Source of the DNA: Homalodisca vitripennis
Taxonomy: Eukaryota > Arthropoda > Insecta > Hemiptera > Cicadellidae
NCBI RefSeq assembly: GCF_021130785.1
Contig: NW_025776253.1
Location: 62,001 to 126,000, forward strand
Direction: 5' to 3'
DNA length: 64,000 nucleotides
How positions within the stretch are numbered: position 1 is the first letter of the stretch; the number at the start of each line of letters is the position of its first letter. The position numbers and the translations under genes were made by a program. This document shows positions 14,146 to 27,530 of the stretch, piece by piece. The notes under the pieces are model-generated. The model was given only the letters and a program-made list of their open reading frames with translations. It had not been told where the DNA came from and did no database searches.

Positions 14146-15183
14146 AGCTAATCTACATTGCACCCAAGAAGTTAATATGAAACGTCATTCATTGTAAATC
14201 AAAATTTTAATTTTGCATATCCAAGTTGTTCATGAAATCAATCTTTGCAAATATAGAACGGTTAACTGTTAAAATACTTTTACCAAGTTGAATATGTTTG
14301 CAAATAGTTTTATTGTACACAACAACAATAACTTAAATTGTGTAGCAAGTATCGAATGTTTTTAAAGACCAGTTTATTAGACAGAAACATACAACGAATA
14401 GTATGAAAATTGTATACAAATATAAATACGCTTGTTTAATAAGGATTTAAACACAAATGTCATCCAACTGGAATTTTATAGATGAGGAAAATACTTTATA
14501 ACAGATAAAAGATCGGAGAAGAGAAGTTTTTAAGCGTTACTACTGAAATATATTAAAATACATTCATCAATTCGGTATCTGGATGCATAGTAAGAAAAAT
14601 TATACATTGTAAAACGCATCCTTGTAGGCAAAACGTAGTAGTTGGCATAAAACACAACGCTGCGTAAACAAATTTATTGCCTTTGTAATAACACAGAAAA
14701 GAAAATCATAAAGTGAAATACAGCTTACACTATTATTATTACAGCAAATCTTCTAACTGTTTCTTGTTTGCGTCGATTCAATGCTGAGCAGTTCGTTACA
14801 TCGACTGCCAAACGTTTTGAAAGTGTCAGAATTTTTCTCCCACTCTGTTGCCTAATAATATATTTTTAACTATTTTTTATGTTTTCCTTTATTCACCATA
14901 TAGTGGTTATTTCATTTATAATTTTCAAGAAAAGCACATTTGGCCACAGTAGGTTTTGCCTTTTTTGTACTGAATCTCAACGAGGAACACTACGTGTTGC
15001 GTCAAAGAAGGATATTCAAAAATTCTCATCGAGTTCGAAAATTGTCTTACGGTAGTAAGAAGTTGCTTACTATAAAATATTATGTTCCAAACTAAGTTTT
15101 AAGTTTATAGTTGCTTTCATTCTTGACACGTCTTACTACCAGACATAAATTCAGACAGAAAACAAAAATTCACATTCTCTAGC

Positions 15184-18100
15184 GGTGATAACTTTTCAGT
15201 AACTGAAATATAATATTAGCAGCTAAATCGTTCTTGAAAACCAGCCAAACGTTTATCCTTTGGGGTTGGATGTGCTCCAAACCACTTTTAATCTTTATAT
15301 AGCCTTGGTTTGTATTAAGAGTGATAAAGTTAAAGTATCTAGATTACATACGAATAAAATGTGTATTCAATAAACATTCTAAATTTTAAATTACTTGATT
15401 GCTGTATTACTTATACTATGCAACTTATAGAACGATTTTCTCACATTCTAAATTAAAATATTGGTTGACTGTAATATATTGCTTTGCACAGTAATCATAT
15501 AAGTATTGATTTAAAGTGTGATTTGTATACAAGGTCTAAAAACGTAAATTAAATCATGAAACTATCTTTTAAATTATAGTATAACTACAAAGTAATTTTA
15601 AAATAAACCAATGTTATTAAACTTAATAAGGATTAAACAATTGATTATCAGTAGAATTATTTGGATAAAGGCACTGAGACAAATATCAGATGATTTAGAT
15701 GTTACAATTGTAGCTAACGAAATGTCTACTAATACATATCTAATAGCCTTTCATAGATTTATTTGCAAAAGCTTAAAAATAATATCAACGCCAATTATTC
15801 TTCATTAATAAATGTTAGATGCATGCCAGACTTTGGTTTAGAATAGGACGATTTGACTTTTCTCCAAAGCAATGAATTTTATTGCCGGATATTCGGTATA
15901 GAGGTGGTAGAGATTTTATCAAACTGTCATCCAATTCTGAGGTAGGATTAAAAATTAAAGGTCGTAGGTCCTTGCAAAGTTATTTAAAAATCGATAAAAT
16001 ATTTATATGTAACTTAAAGACAGAAAATTAGTATTAACAGTTTTGATGTAAACGGGGAAAAAAACTATGTCCGGTTCATGCCATTTCAGTGATCTCAGTC
16101 CAAATAATAAAGTAAAATAACCTTTTCCGTTTATCAGGTCATATTGCTGGTTAAACTATGTTTATGCTTTCTAACAAGTTCAGGAAAGAAGGTCCATACC
16201 ACATGCTTTTAAGATCCTGAAATATGTCATATGATTTGTCTTCGTTCGTATTTTATTAACATAAACCATAACTCACAATGTACCAACATTTTTAATTTTT
16301 AATTGTTTTAGAAGAAGTAGAAGTAGAGTTTCGTACCAAATTTTAGTCGAAAAGGTCAAAAAACAGTCACTGTGCGTACAGAAACACCAATTTTTTCCTT
16401 ATTAGCAATAGGCGGTAGATGCTTCATTTAATTTTGAAAAACAATGGCTAGTAAGAGTGTTACCAAAATTTTTACGATATTTTTAAAACTCCTCTTTAAA
16501 TGTTTTTTTTTTATTAGTGTATGTTTTTCCATGCGTATACCACGTGTATTTGGATCATACAACATCACTCAAGTTATAAGTACTTGCATTCCTTACGGGA
16601 CTGGTGTTTGATGATTAGTTGAAAGAGACTTACATTTACAAATTAAATTTTCTATAACACAGTGTTTTAGCCATTTTGAGCACATCACTACCTATTATAA
16701 TTACAATTACTACTTATATTTATGTTACTTTTGACAAATGGTGGAAGGATATACCTAATATGTTACACACACATTTGATCATGTAAATAGCAAAAGCCGT
16801 ATCGATATTTACGATTATAATTATTATGTTGCATTTAAAAACGTTTTTGGTGTTTTTGAAATTTTTATTCATTATTCAAAATATCTCAAATGTTATATAC
16901 CTTACCATTTGAGAGTATACGTTGTTTTAAGGGGAACAGTTAGGGTAGTTACGCTACAGTCAGTTATCAATATTATATGAAAGATTCCTTACGCGTATTG
17001 CTTAAGAAGACTTGAAACATTTACACTATAACATACACTTAATGGTCTAAAACTATACTATACTTTATTTTGCAGTATTGTAATATATTTTATAAATAGT
17101 CGTAGTATATATAAAATATTTTATTTTCCCTGGAGGATAATTGAAAGAAGTTGCTTCAGAAAAAAAAACAGATGATTGGAAATTCGTATTAATGAAGAGT
17201 AAAAAAAATTATAAAAAATATTTACGTAGCATTATGCTATATACTCAAATACAATTTTCTGAGTTGTATTAATTTAAAATAGCTTTTCAGTCATTGGTCT
17301 ACAATTGATTAAAACATAATAAATTTATGGTAAACATACTGGAAAATTAAACCAGATGAATTAAAGGTAGTCTTATTATGTATAGAAACATCCAACAATA
17401 AAGGTGAAGGAGATTTTCGATAAAATTCATGCAACCGAAACACAATAGGAGCCAATAGGCCAGTATATGCAAAGGATTAAGTACAATCTAGAGAGTATTT
17501 TTTGGAGAAGTCTGAATTTTGGTGGCTGTTTTACTATTCAAAATGATGAAACAAACATGAGAGGAGAAAAAATAAAAACGTAATGTCCCTCTTCTCTATA
17601 ACGGAGAATTAGAACCTACCTGCGTACTAATATCAAATAAACACAATTTAAAAATGGCCACACTTATTGCGTGTTAAATCTAAGATAATAACACATTAGA
17701 AGTTAATTATTACAGTATTTTTTGATTTGTTAAATACCGTGTCAAATTAAATATTAGAAAACAATTTCAGAAATATGACACCAATTTTTTATATACATTA
17801 AATATTTATAACTATGTAGCTCTTCTTAACAGTAAAGTTTATTACACAGGTTTGTTTTTACTTACAAAAAGAATTAGTAATAAAATTCATTCATAGATAG
17901 AACGTTTTGGATAACAATTTATTTGGTGTAAGAAAGTGTATATAAAAACTACTAGAGTACATAAAATACGTTTATTAGTGTATGAAAGGAAGAAAATGTG
18001 TTGAAATGTATAAATAAAAAAATATAAAGCAGTAAAGCTTTGCAATACGTTTTATCTCATTAACTCCCCCGTATAATAGTTTACATTCTAATGTTTTAGA

Positions 18101-19461
18101 GTTACAAAACATGGTTACTAAGTTTTTAAGACGTATTTTTTCCACAAGCGCCTTGGTTAATAAGGAAGAGATTGTACTCTCATCCAGACCTAATTACTGC
18201 AATCCCGAAGTTGGAGTGCTCTTACATTAAGTGTAAGTAGAGTATTTTAAGTGTCAAAGTCACTATTTGTTAAAATTAAGTTCGTTATAAAACAAACGTT
18301 ACAATAGCAATAAATTATTAAAAATTATAATAAATTAAATAATATTTTATTATCCATTTAACAGCGTAAAACACTTTTAACTAAGGTAATTTTAATACAC
18401 AGCAAGCATCACTTCTGGCTAGTTTACACCCTCCTGTTGAACCTAACGCTGGGTACAGCATAAATTGATGTGTCACTTAAATCTGAGCTACTATATAGAT
18501 GTTGGTAATTTTGGAATTTCACTGTGGTTTTAACATCTATCTTAAACTTTTAGCTGGTTAAAGACTCGTGATGAGTCCTTTGTATATGTTCCTTGGTTGG
18601 ATTAAGGCTCATACCCGAGTACTTTTAACAGGGTTTTTTAAATCATACTTATTCGTATTCAAATGCAATTTGTGATATACTCAACTCATAAATAAATTCG
18701 GAACGATATCGCAAGTATTTAAGTATAAATTACTCGAACTAGTTAAATACAAAATTAATGTTTTATAACAAATCATAAACTTAAACCAACTTCTTCCTAG
18801 TGTGCTTCATTCTTCGGTTCAGGTTGATTTATTATCAAGTGAAATTGTATCTGATAATGAAGGTAAATGTAATTACGTTACTGTGCCCAATCAAAACTAA
18901 CAATAAATTAAATTTTAGGGAAAATATAAATGTCCGTACAGGTAGCTGTCAGATATTGAAAAATAATAAATTTGAAAGAGGGAACTCTAAAGAAATGCCC
19001 CTTATAAATTATGAATTTTCAAAGCTCATTCCTGCTCATTTTTGAGTAATATGTTTATATATTACTTAATTAAACTTATTTTTTAACAATCTAACATAAT
19101 TTTGAGCAAAATAAATATAATTTAAATTTGGTCCTCAGTAAGTTTAAAATTTATTTGTCAATTCCCTTATTAACTGGGTACTTGACCACTAAGTACATGC
19201 GCATGCTGTTGGAAGTTCTGTCTGATATACACAATGAAATAGTACCAAAACATTTGGAGTAACAGATTTGTTTAAAGACAGTACCTGATATTTACAATTA
19301 TGCACCCATTACACTTATACATTTAACATCCCACAAAATGACAAACAGTGTAACTCAGACTGTATTTTTAAAATTAGATTGCAAACTTACTCAAACATGA
19401 AAATTGCTTTCTACTATGGCCGCATTGGAGTCAAATAATATATCCATCTTAAGCCAATTAG
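15184..19461. other. Non-coding AT-rich DNA, no gene seen
   Basis: Only short frames of 65-81 codons without recognisable domains occur (for example 15,611-15,808 and 18,800-19,045). I do not accept them as genes. No repeats stood out. Confidence 0.5.
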
Positions 19462-20629
19462 ATCTATGTCATTGATGAAATTATTTCAGCTAAAGATAAG
19501 GGCCTAGAGAGTGTGATTACTTCCCTTGATTTCTCCCAAGCCTTTGACTCGGTGAATTTTGATTTGTTGCTAGCAAAGCTAAGATTTTACCAGTTTGATG
19601 ATATCTCAGTTAGATGGTTTTCATCTTATTTTTCTGGGCGTACGCAACGTACAAAGGTAAACGGGAAGTTATCGACAGCACTTCCTAGGTTCTTCGGTGT
19701 TCCTCACGGCAGTTGCTTAGGACCGATTCTCTTTCTTATATACACAGCAGATTTGAAAGATCACTTAAGTCACTGTTCTTTGCATTCCTACGCGGATGAT
19801 TCACAGCTATTGATTTCATTTAAACCCTCAGAAACGGCTGAGGCTGTCCGTCATGTCAATGCTGATTTAGTGAGTGTAAGGAAATGGTCAGACGATCATG
19901 GTTTGCTATTGAATTCTAATAAATGTTCTGTGATGCTTGTAGACCGGTTATCTTCGAGTAGTCAGTCTGTGAATAGCTGCGCTGAACAGTGTATATTTGT
20001 GGACGGTAATCCTTTGATGGCAAGTAATAGTCTAAAGATTCTTGGTGTTACTATTGACCACCAACTCGATTTTTCCAATCATGTCAAAGCTATATGTAAA
20101 ACAGTGACAATGAGATTAAAGGCCCTTTACAGATTAATCACAATTTTGCCAGAATCTTCCAAGCTGGAAATTGTTCGGTCAACAATATTTCCTGCTATAC
20201 ATTATGCTATTCCAGCTTTTGCTTGTTGTATGACTCAGGAACATTTGATGATACTTACTCGTCTGCAGAACAGAGCACTGAGATTCGTTTACAATCTGAA
20301 AAAAATTCGACCACATCAGCGAGTACAGATTAAATGCTAAGGTGTTTTCTATCATGGGTGTCTCCGACTTACAAACCGTCAATCTGGTCCACAAAATTCT
20401 TCAGACGGGAAAACCTGAATACCTCAGGAATAAGCTGGTATTCAGGCAAGAAATTAATGTGCGTAGTGCCCGTCAGAACAGCCTATTGCACCTACCAAAG
20501 ACAAATCTGGAAACGGGGAAAAAGGGTTTTAGTTACTTTGGACCAAAGAAATACAATGTTTTGCCACCCACTTTAAAAAGTTATAGCTGTAAGAAATTTA
20601 AGGAGAGTGTGAAGGTGATGTTTGCCTGA
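19462..20629 (+). pseudogene. LINE reverse transcriptase, 5'-truncated and frameshifted
   Basis: The frame opens after a TAG at 19,459 with no proper start codon. Visible RT palm motifs are LDFSQAFDSV (motif A region), FGVPHGSCLGPILFLIY (motif B region) and the catalytic YADDSQL (motif C), followed by thumb-like LVSVRKWSDDHGLLLNSNK. The frame ends at 20,340. The C-terminal region continues in another frame to 20,629, with the change at an A7 run (20,299-20,305). RT of this type copies its own RNA at a nicked target. This copy lacks the endonuclease and fingers, so it is a dead fragment. Clade assignment within Jockey/CR1-like elements is tentative. Confidence 0.85.
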
Positions 20630-20820
20630 CCCATGCATATGCATCAGGTTAGTTTAGTTTTTATATTTTAGTGTTTTACGTTTATTTTATGGTTTACGTT
20701 ATTGTTCTCCATGTATTCTATATGTCTGACAAGAGTTTTCATGAAAAACAGTTTTTGTACTGATGGACGCTTGCTAAATAAAGACCTTATTTATTTATTT
20801 ATTTAATTTATTTATTTATC
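19462..20820 (+). mobile_element. 5'-truncated LINE (non-LTR retrotransposon)
   Basis: The 3' half of a reverse transcriptase gene is followed by a short 3' UTR with AATAAA at about 20,775 and a TTTA-type microsatellite tail (about 20,785-20,820). This architecture, and the RT sequence, fit the Jockey/CR1 group of non-LTR elements. No endonuclease domain or 5' UTR is present, so truncation is within the RT domain at about 19.46 kb, as expected from incomplete target-primed reverse transcription. Confidence 0.85.
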
Positions 20821-23800
20821 TAGATTCAGGTTCTGGTTAGTGGCAATGAGAAGCGAGCATATATGTAAAACCATTGCAGCCTTATCAAGGTGCCAAATTT
20901 AGACAAATACACGAAACAGAATACCTAAGTATTTGACGTATTTTCATGAGGTTTTAGTTATTTTTCTCATAACAAATCTCAAAACCCAGTTAATTCATAT
21001 GTCTTTATTTTTTTAATTTTATGTAATGCAAAAAAAGTAAAAAAAACCACATAAATTTAATATGCTACGAGTATGATACTAACTTTTGAGCTAAGATTTT
21101 ATATATTGTATTCATCCAACTATCCAATAATGTAGTTGCATCACATTTGATGATACTGAAAAAATGTAAAGTAACTAATACTTTTAGTATACTTTGTTTT
21201 ATTTTTTACTTATTCTTGATTTTTTCTTTAACAACATCGTTACCCACGAGTACAAAGTAACCATAGTCACCAAAAAAATGATACACACAATTGAATAATG
21301 TTTTACCTTTTTGACGTCATTGTAGCTGTAATATCTATAGATTTTCCCCCTATTTTCAAGCGTTAAAAGTTACGTTATCGTTGGCACAGACAAACATAAT
21401 TAGGATTCCTCATTAGCTATTGGTAGACATGTGTGTATCCGCTTAATGCTTGACCAATAATATTAAACAAACAGAATAGTCTTGTTTTTGGTGTGTATGC
21501 TACAACGTGTTCATAGAAATTTATTGTTCTGTTTTATTTTACGTCTATTGCATTTAGCCATGTACGGTTTTGGTGAAAACTTCGTATACTTAAAGATGTA
21601 ATCTCTAATCTAACAGTTATCCAAACATTGCTAAGTTTTAATAAAATCCTTAATTTCTGTGAATTTATATCAATGATTTTAACCAATCAGTCAAGTGTTG
21701 AAGATAAAATAAGAATAATAAAGATGATAAATGGTTGCGATTAAGATAAAGCTTGCACAACTACAAATGTGATGGTAATAAAAAAAACTATTAAATAATG
21801 ATGATATCAACAACAAAAATTCATCCCATAAAACATTTTTTACATTCCTTGTATACTGTTGTATGTTGTATACACAATAGTATAGGGAGATCAACACACG
21901 TTGAAAAATAATTGTTTTGTATTAGAAATGTAGTATAGTAAGCTTTCAAGAAATGTCTGCTAATTAGTGTGGCGCAAGATCCAAAATCTCAAATAACATA
22001 GAATTTGAGAATATGCAATTCTTTATGAGAAGTTTGTTTTTTACGATGAAAGGATTGTGAAAGAAACATAATTTTCCGGAAAATTTGTATCGCTCATAAG
22101 AAAAATCACTAAGTTTCGATATTTTTAAAATAATTTCATCTTTAGGTGAATAACTATCATAACGTTTAACTATAATATAAGTTCAAATTAACAAACCATA
22201 ACAGAGTGTAAGTCAGGAATCATAACAAACCATTTTGTGTAATAGTGTCAATTTCATGAACTCTACAAAATGCACGTGATAAAAATAGAACACAGCATTA
22301 ATTATCGATGAAAAATATCGAGAAAAAAATCGTAATTCCTTTATCATCTACACAACAAGTCAATTTTGTTTTTTAGTACTTATTTCCTTTTCCGATAATC
22401 ACTTATTCCTACCACAATTAGAATAAAAAAATGTTATACTGCATTGATGAAGACAACAATATCTTGCGGAAATAACGAGTGATGTTGTAAACATAAGGAA
22501 TACATTTAATTAAATAAATTAATCATGGATATTACTGTTATAAATATTGTATTTAAATAGTCATAAAATGAATTGTTTTAAGCACTGACTTGCAAGGAAA
22601 TTTATAGGCGCAATGTTGGCAGTACACCCAGCGAGACAGCAGCTGGTATCGCTCATGTTATAAAATATATAGCCAGAAAACTGCTGCTACCGACCGCAAC
22701 CTAAAATGACCTGACAAGATAAATCATTGTACAGAGAAAATATTCCCATTTGTTTCATAAATGTAACCAATATTTCAGAATGAAATAATTATTCTCCATC
22801 TATTTTTCGGTGTGGAATTTATTGGACTGACTCTAGCTAATCGATTCTTATAGAGAGTAACTGTAGGCATAATTATTCCTTAAACAGAACTACAGATTAT
22901 TAAATTATATTGGCTTGTTTAGTGTTCTAATAGTATTCACAAAATATCGTAGGCTTTACTAGGTAAATTAAACATTTACTTCCTACCTAGACTACTCTAT
23001 ACCAACCAAATTGATAGTGTTGACTTTAAAATATACCTTTAGAGATAGTTTATTGGTTAAAATTAACATTAAATAGAATTAATCATCTATAACCTCTCGC
23101 TAAATCCCAAAAGTAAGCACAATTAATAGTTTCTGATTTGTTCGTTTACATTACTTTAGAGAAGATCGAGAAACAATACGTGCATTTCTTTGCAGTAATA
23201 ATGAAATTGAATTAATAAAATTTTATCTAAAAATTCCTATGGAGGAAAGAACTAATGACCAATACTACTCCTTGAGATGATAATAACACTTTTCATCTAT
23301 AAGAATCACAAATTAAACATTATTAGTTTTATATAGTAGAAGTATAATTTGAAATGAGTAGAATTCTACCCAATAAATAAAGTATTATTTTACTTGAAGA
23401 ATTAAAAACTTTTATTATATTTATTATTTGTCGATTAAGATAATCTTTTGAGTAAAAATAAGTTAAATAGAAATATAAATCCTGAGCATAAACTCTATAT
23501 TTATAACGGAATTATAAACTGTTAACTACATTTTAAAAGTAAACAAATATATTAAAAACTGTACTCGTATTAATAAGAGTAAACAATAAGAGTCTCAGTT
23601 AATATATAATAAAGTTTTAATATTAGGCACCGTACCACAGCGAGCGCAACACAATATTTTACTGCTATATTTCAATCTCGCCTTTTTTGCAGTCTGCAAC
23701 TGTATCGTTTAGCAAATCTTATTTTATACAGTAAAAGCTCCTTCATAACTCGCACAAAAGCTCCTAAAGTAGTAATACTTATGTAGTTTTTCTAGATTCA

Positions 23801-25071
23801 ATAAAAGACTTCGTGTTAATAATGTCTTACGTTATCATTTAAATACATATTGTAGTGAATTGTAAGGAATGTGCGTCTTTAAATTACTTTTTGCAGTTTA
23901 AAGGGAAATGTGTGAATATATGGGAACATATATAAATTAAAAACTTTTCAATATTTGGTGTACTGAACTAAAAGTATTATATTGTGCTATTTATTTTAAT
24001 GTACCCCATTTTAAATATAGCAATTTGACTAAGATCATAAAGAATATTAACTTATTAGTATAAATTATAAATAATGCCTTAAGAATTTGTTTACTCTCAA
24101 AATATGTAGCAATATTTGGAAATTTAAATCTCTTCATTTAAAAGAAATATGTATAAACGCTGTTAATAATTACTGATAATTAGATGTATGTAGTTCGTCA
24201 TGCATGAAAAATATTAAACAATTTAACTAAGAATGTTGTAATGTAGTGTGATACTCTACCTATTCTATATCTACTTAGTGTTTGATAACGGTAAAGATAT
24301 GTCTAACAAAAATTTATATTTCTGTCTAAAAACTGATTACATTAGTCGTATGAGTAAATATGTTGGCAACAAGATCTAAATATTAATAATAAATTAATAA
24401 ACAGAATACTTTACGAATATTACAATGCAACATTTATCAAACACTTGTGTTGAAGTTACTTTAGAAATGGTTTCTTACAAAAAAGCCTGTATATTTTAGT
24501 TTAACCATCAACGCTATTTTCATTAAAACCAACATTTTAAAGGGCCTTTTATTACGTGATGTTCAATGCGATCATTATAAAAATGAGATCGGTGAAGATT
24601 TTATCTAATAATGTTAGTACAGAAATTTATATCAAATCAATTCCTAGCCTGTCTGTTAAGCATGAATATACAGGTATATATTTTATATTTTTTTAAATAA
24701 ACTGTCCAAAGAGCTATGGTTAAAATATAAATTACATAACTCAGAACTGCATAGGATATACCATTGAAGATTAAGACTTTATTTACAGAATTGTGAAATA
24801 AAATAATATTTAGAATATTATAGTTGTCCTAGAGTAATATACGTATATTCCTTTTTGATTGTGTCATTCTACAACTGAATAAACTACTGCGGACCGTAAA
24901 TGAATTTAAATGCCCTAAAGTTGATATCTCTGTTACAGTTCCCAGTACTATATAAGTATAATGTTCTTTCTTCGTCGGAGAAACAAGGTAAATTCTTCTC
25001 TGGCAAAAGCAATATTTTTTGACATAAAAATAATATTAGGTATAATATTTTACATATATATATATATGTTA

Positions 25072-25113
<42 letters not shown>

Positions 25114-26200
25114 GAAAAGGGCTAGAATTAAAGGCTTAATCACCGAAGTAGTGTAGAAACCTACTATTTATCATTTATCTACTACTTATTTAGTTTTTTT
25201 ATAAAGTGAACAAATTATACCCAGATATGGCAACGTTAGTACAATAAATTAAAACAATAAAAGCTTCTATAAGTGGAAAATCTGACATGAGTGTAAGGAT
25301 AATCTCTCAACTTCTTAACAATGAATAATCAAACAAACAATATGAGTTTGAAAAAAAGGAATTCATCATATTACATAGTAGCAATTTTAATAAGTATAAT
25401 ATGAAGATCCCCAAAAACTGTGTACAAAAACGTTGGTCACAAGTCATGAATAATATTTTAAATACTCGTACGAATTAACTAAACGACAGGTGGAGGAACT
25501 CACCCTGGAAAGTGAAGACAATATGGAGAAATTTGTACGATGAAATATAAATAAATCAACAAAATAGGCTAAACGTGTGCCTAAATATTACTCACTTCCT
25601 ACACACTAATAAACTTATGAAGTTCCCGGGTATAATTTTAAACAAATTCGTGAAATAATTCAGGATTCTGTGGCCATATATGTACACTTTCAATAATATA
25701 CAAATTTATTCACAAAGAATATTATAAATACTTTAAAACTAAATTGAAGTTTAAGTGACATGACGCATATTACATTATACCTTCAATCTGTTTAATCAGT
25801 TCACAATAAATAGTTGAACAGAAAGGCAAAGATGAACATTCACCAGAGTCTATCTCTCTATAATAACTTATGCCGCTGCGGCATATCTTAAATACATTTT
25901 CAGAATATTTTTGAAATACACGACAAAAATATTTTTCTGGATTATTATTCGAAACCATTGAACTTAAACAATATAATTGCGTACTATACCAGTGACTGTT
26001 TATAATATTATAATACTAATTAAGTTTTGTGTAAAATTAAACTTTTGAAATAAAAATTTATTTCTAAATTATTCATTAATTATTTTTAATATTATTTTTC
26101 ATTAAATTATTTCCATTTCCCCCCAATAGCATTAAAGCTTCAAGCAGGATTTACAAGCCTCTGCCACTTTCGAAGGCATTTAAGAAGATTTCTCATCCAC
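20821..26200. other. Non-coding AT-rich DNA with a (TA)n tract
   Basis: No supportable gene. A (TA)n tract occupies about 25,054-25,108. A somewhat GC-richer stretch of unknown nature lies at about 22,610-22,720. Short frames (for example 21,691-21,897 and 25,770-25,958, minus strand) carry no recognisable domain. Confidence 0.5.
22200..22312 (+). repeat. Diverged dispersed repeat (partner at about 46,796-46,890)
   Basis: Shared blocks are AGTCAGGAATCA.AAC, a CATGAACTCTA/CACTAACTCTA-type block, AAAATGCAC/AAACATGCAC, and AACACAGCATTAATTA/AAACAGCATTAATTA. Order and spacing agree, identity is moderate, orientation is the same. Nature unknown. Confidence 0.5.
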
Positions 26201-26313
26201 GGAAACTATTTATTCCGTTAATGGACTTCACCAAATCCCAGTGGAAACCGATGAAGCTTAGCAAGCAGCATTACCACCCAAGTTAAACCCGCTGTAAAAA
26301 ACTAAGTGGCAGT
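26201..26313 (+). repeat. Dispersed repeat (partner at 50,925-51,032)
   Basis: Both copies contain GTTAATGGACTTCACCAAAT, AAACCG.TGAAGCT, CAGCATTACCACCCA and GTTAAACCCGCTGTAAAAA. They are in the same orientation, roughly 90% alike by eye, and lie on either side of the Polinton. The stretch GTGAAGCTAAGCAA in the right copy faintly resembles the internal promoter of 5S rRNA, so a 5S-derived SINE is possible but unproven. Confidence 0.6.
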
Positions 26314-26513
26314 TTGTTCGATCTGGATTTGTCAGATTTCTATTGAGTTTGAATGTAAAGAATCCCAACTGTAATGAAATGTTAACAATCATATAGTATA
26401 TTAATGCATTTGTAGTTTTCTTATAAAAAACCAAAGGTGTATACAAGTTTAGTAAGTAAAATTTTGCAGTGTTTTCTTTAAAGAACATCTGCATTTATGT
26501 AGCAAAATATGAA

Positions 26514-26518
<5 letters not shown>

Positions 26519-26552
<34 letters not shown>
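26519..26552. repeat. (TA)n microsatellite, left flank and target of the Polinton
   Basis: This is a pure TA tract ending directly at the AG terminus of the Polinton. The last six bases, TATATA at 26,547-26,552, match 43,950-43,955 on the other side, compatible with the 6-bp target duplication of Polintons. Because the tract is a dinucleotide repeat, the duplication cannot be proven. Confidence 0.85.
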
Positions 26553-26554
<2 letters not shown>

Positions 26555-26702
26555 TTGATATAGACCTGCCGATTCTAGACCACTTTCGGAGCCAACAGAA
26601 AATCAATGGAAAATACTGTTTAAAGGACAATAAACGAATCTGTAACTCACGAATGAAAAATTACCGAATCTATAGCTGTTTGCTTCTACTTTCTTAAGCT
26701 GT
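26553..26702 (+). repeat. Polinton left terminal inverted repeat
   Basis: It starts AGTTGATATAGACC and is the near-perfect reverse complement of 43,800-43,949, with about three mismatches. It lies directly in the (TA)n target. The high similarity of the two ends suggests a fairly recent insertion or recent sequence exchange between ends. Confidence 0.95.
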
Positions 26703-26731
26703 TTTAATGTAAAATATATTGGAAATGTTGT

Positions 26732-26770
26732 CAAATCTGCTACGAATAAACGAAAAATCTTCGAAATCTT
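26732..26770 (+). repeat. 39-bp direct repeat, left copy, bracketing the cargo gene
   Basis: The sequence from CAAATCTGCTACGAATAAAC through CGAAATCTT recurs without mismatch at 27,531-27,569, 799 bp away. The left copy lies 29 bp inside the TIR. Confidence 0.95.
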
Positions 26771-26847
26771 AATAAAGTTTAAACAATTTAAAAGTTTTTT
26801 ACTAAAAACATACTTTAATAAAAAAACTTTTCTACTAAATAGCAAAC

Positions 26848-27465
26848 ATGAACTCACCAAGCTCTCTTCAGTTTCTAGCATTTAAAGAACTTATAAAGAA
26901 AGACAATTTTAATGAGTTCAATGAATTACCAAAATATGTAAAACAACAATTGATACCTTCAACTGACGAAGAGTGGTTTGACATCTTAAATACAGAAGAT
27001 ATTCCAGTGTTACAGGTGATGCGTTTATATGGTGTTTGCAGAGTTTTCAAACTTTTGAAACGTGAAGATATTCCTGAGTCAATTTCAATTGATATATTTA
27101 ACAAACTCGCAAAGTATTTTTATAACAAATTAAAAGAACAGAAACAATCAGAGTACTTTCTACATTTTTTTATGCTGTTTTTTGACAGTTACTTTAGTTT
27201 TAATTACAGTTTTACTTTCATGCGCAGACATGAAAATCCTCTTACCATTGAACCACTTGATTTATTAGAGACTATATGTGAATACCAAGATTTACCAACA
27301 CAGTTTATGAAAGACTACAAAGATTTCTTTCTTAGTGGAGATTTTGATGGATATTTAATAGCGGCAAAAAATATTGACGTGTATAATATTCCATGTGATT
27401 CTGAAAAAGAAAGAAAAAAACTAATTAGTTGGAGAACCGCTTGGTTTTGCGGTGAAGACCCATGA
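26848..27465 (+). CDS. Polinton left-end cargo protein with BC-box/SOCS-box-like N-terminus (205 aa), function unknown
   Basis: Intact 205-codon frame. Residues about 5-37 (SLQFLAFKELI ... NELPKYVKQQLI) have the spacing of an elongin-BC/SOCS-type box: SLQ-x-L, a hydrophobic helix, then LP and a second helix. The remainder is helical, rich in Phe, Leu and Lys, and resembles nothing I can name. If the N-terminal box is real the protein could recruit a cullin ubiquitin ligase; this is inference. It lies next to the left TIR, a usual place for accessory genes in Polintons, and is bracketed by 39-bp direct repeats. Its start (AAATAGCAAACATGAAC) lacks the TAAATGG context used by most neighbours, consistent with separate acquisition. 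Confidence 0.7.
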   Translation: MNSPSSLQFLAFKELIKKDNFNEFNELPKYVKQQLIPSTDEEWFDILNTEDIPVLQVMRLYGVCRVFKLLKREDIPESISIDIFNKLAKYFYNKLKEQKQSEYFLHFFMLFFDSYFSFNYSFTFMRRHENPLTIEPLDLLETICEYQDLPTQFMKDYKDFFLSGDFDGYLIAAKNIDVYNIPCDSEKERKKLISWRTAWFCGEDP

Positions 27466-27530
27466 AAAGTTTTCAAATTCAAAAAGTGCATAACCATTTC
27501 TCGGTCGACCTTGCAAAAATCAAATTTTGC

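Larger units (their letters stand above)
8366..15183 (+). repeat. Large direct repeat, copy A (partner at 54,617-61,218)
   Basis: From TTTCAAAGAGCGCAGTC to AAAAATTCAC.TTCTCTAG this block is collinear with the copy about 46.2 kb downstream. Long stretches are identical or nearly so (for example about 10,100-10,260 and 13,080-13,480), while the ends are more diverged. Copy A has about 374 bp (8,837-9,210) that copy B lacks, and lacks about 187 bp present in copy B. No open frame of note is conserved between them. I see no target-site duplication or terminal repeat, so it may be a segmental duplication rather than a transposon. Confidence 0.85.

Noticed and set aside
26603..26881. Minus-strand frame overlapping the left TIR and the cargo gene start
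   Set aside because: It runs antisense over the TIR and the 39-bp repeat, has no start context of the element, and is a shadow frame.
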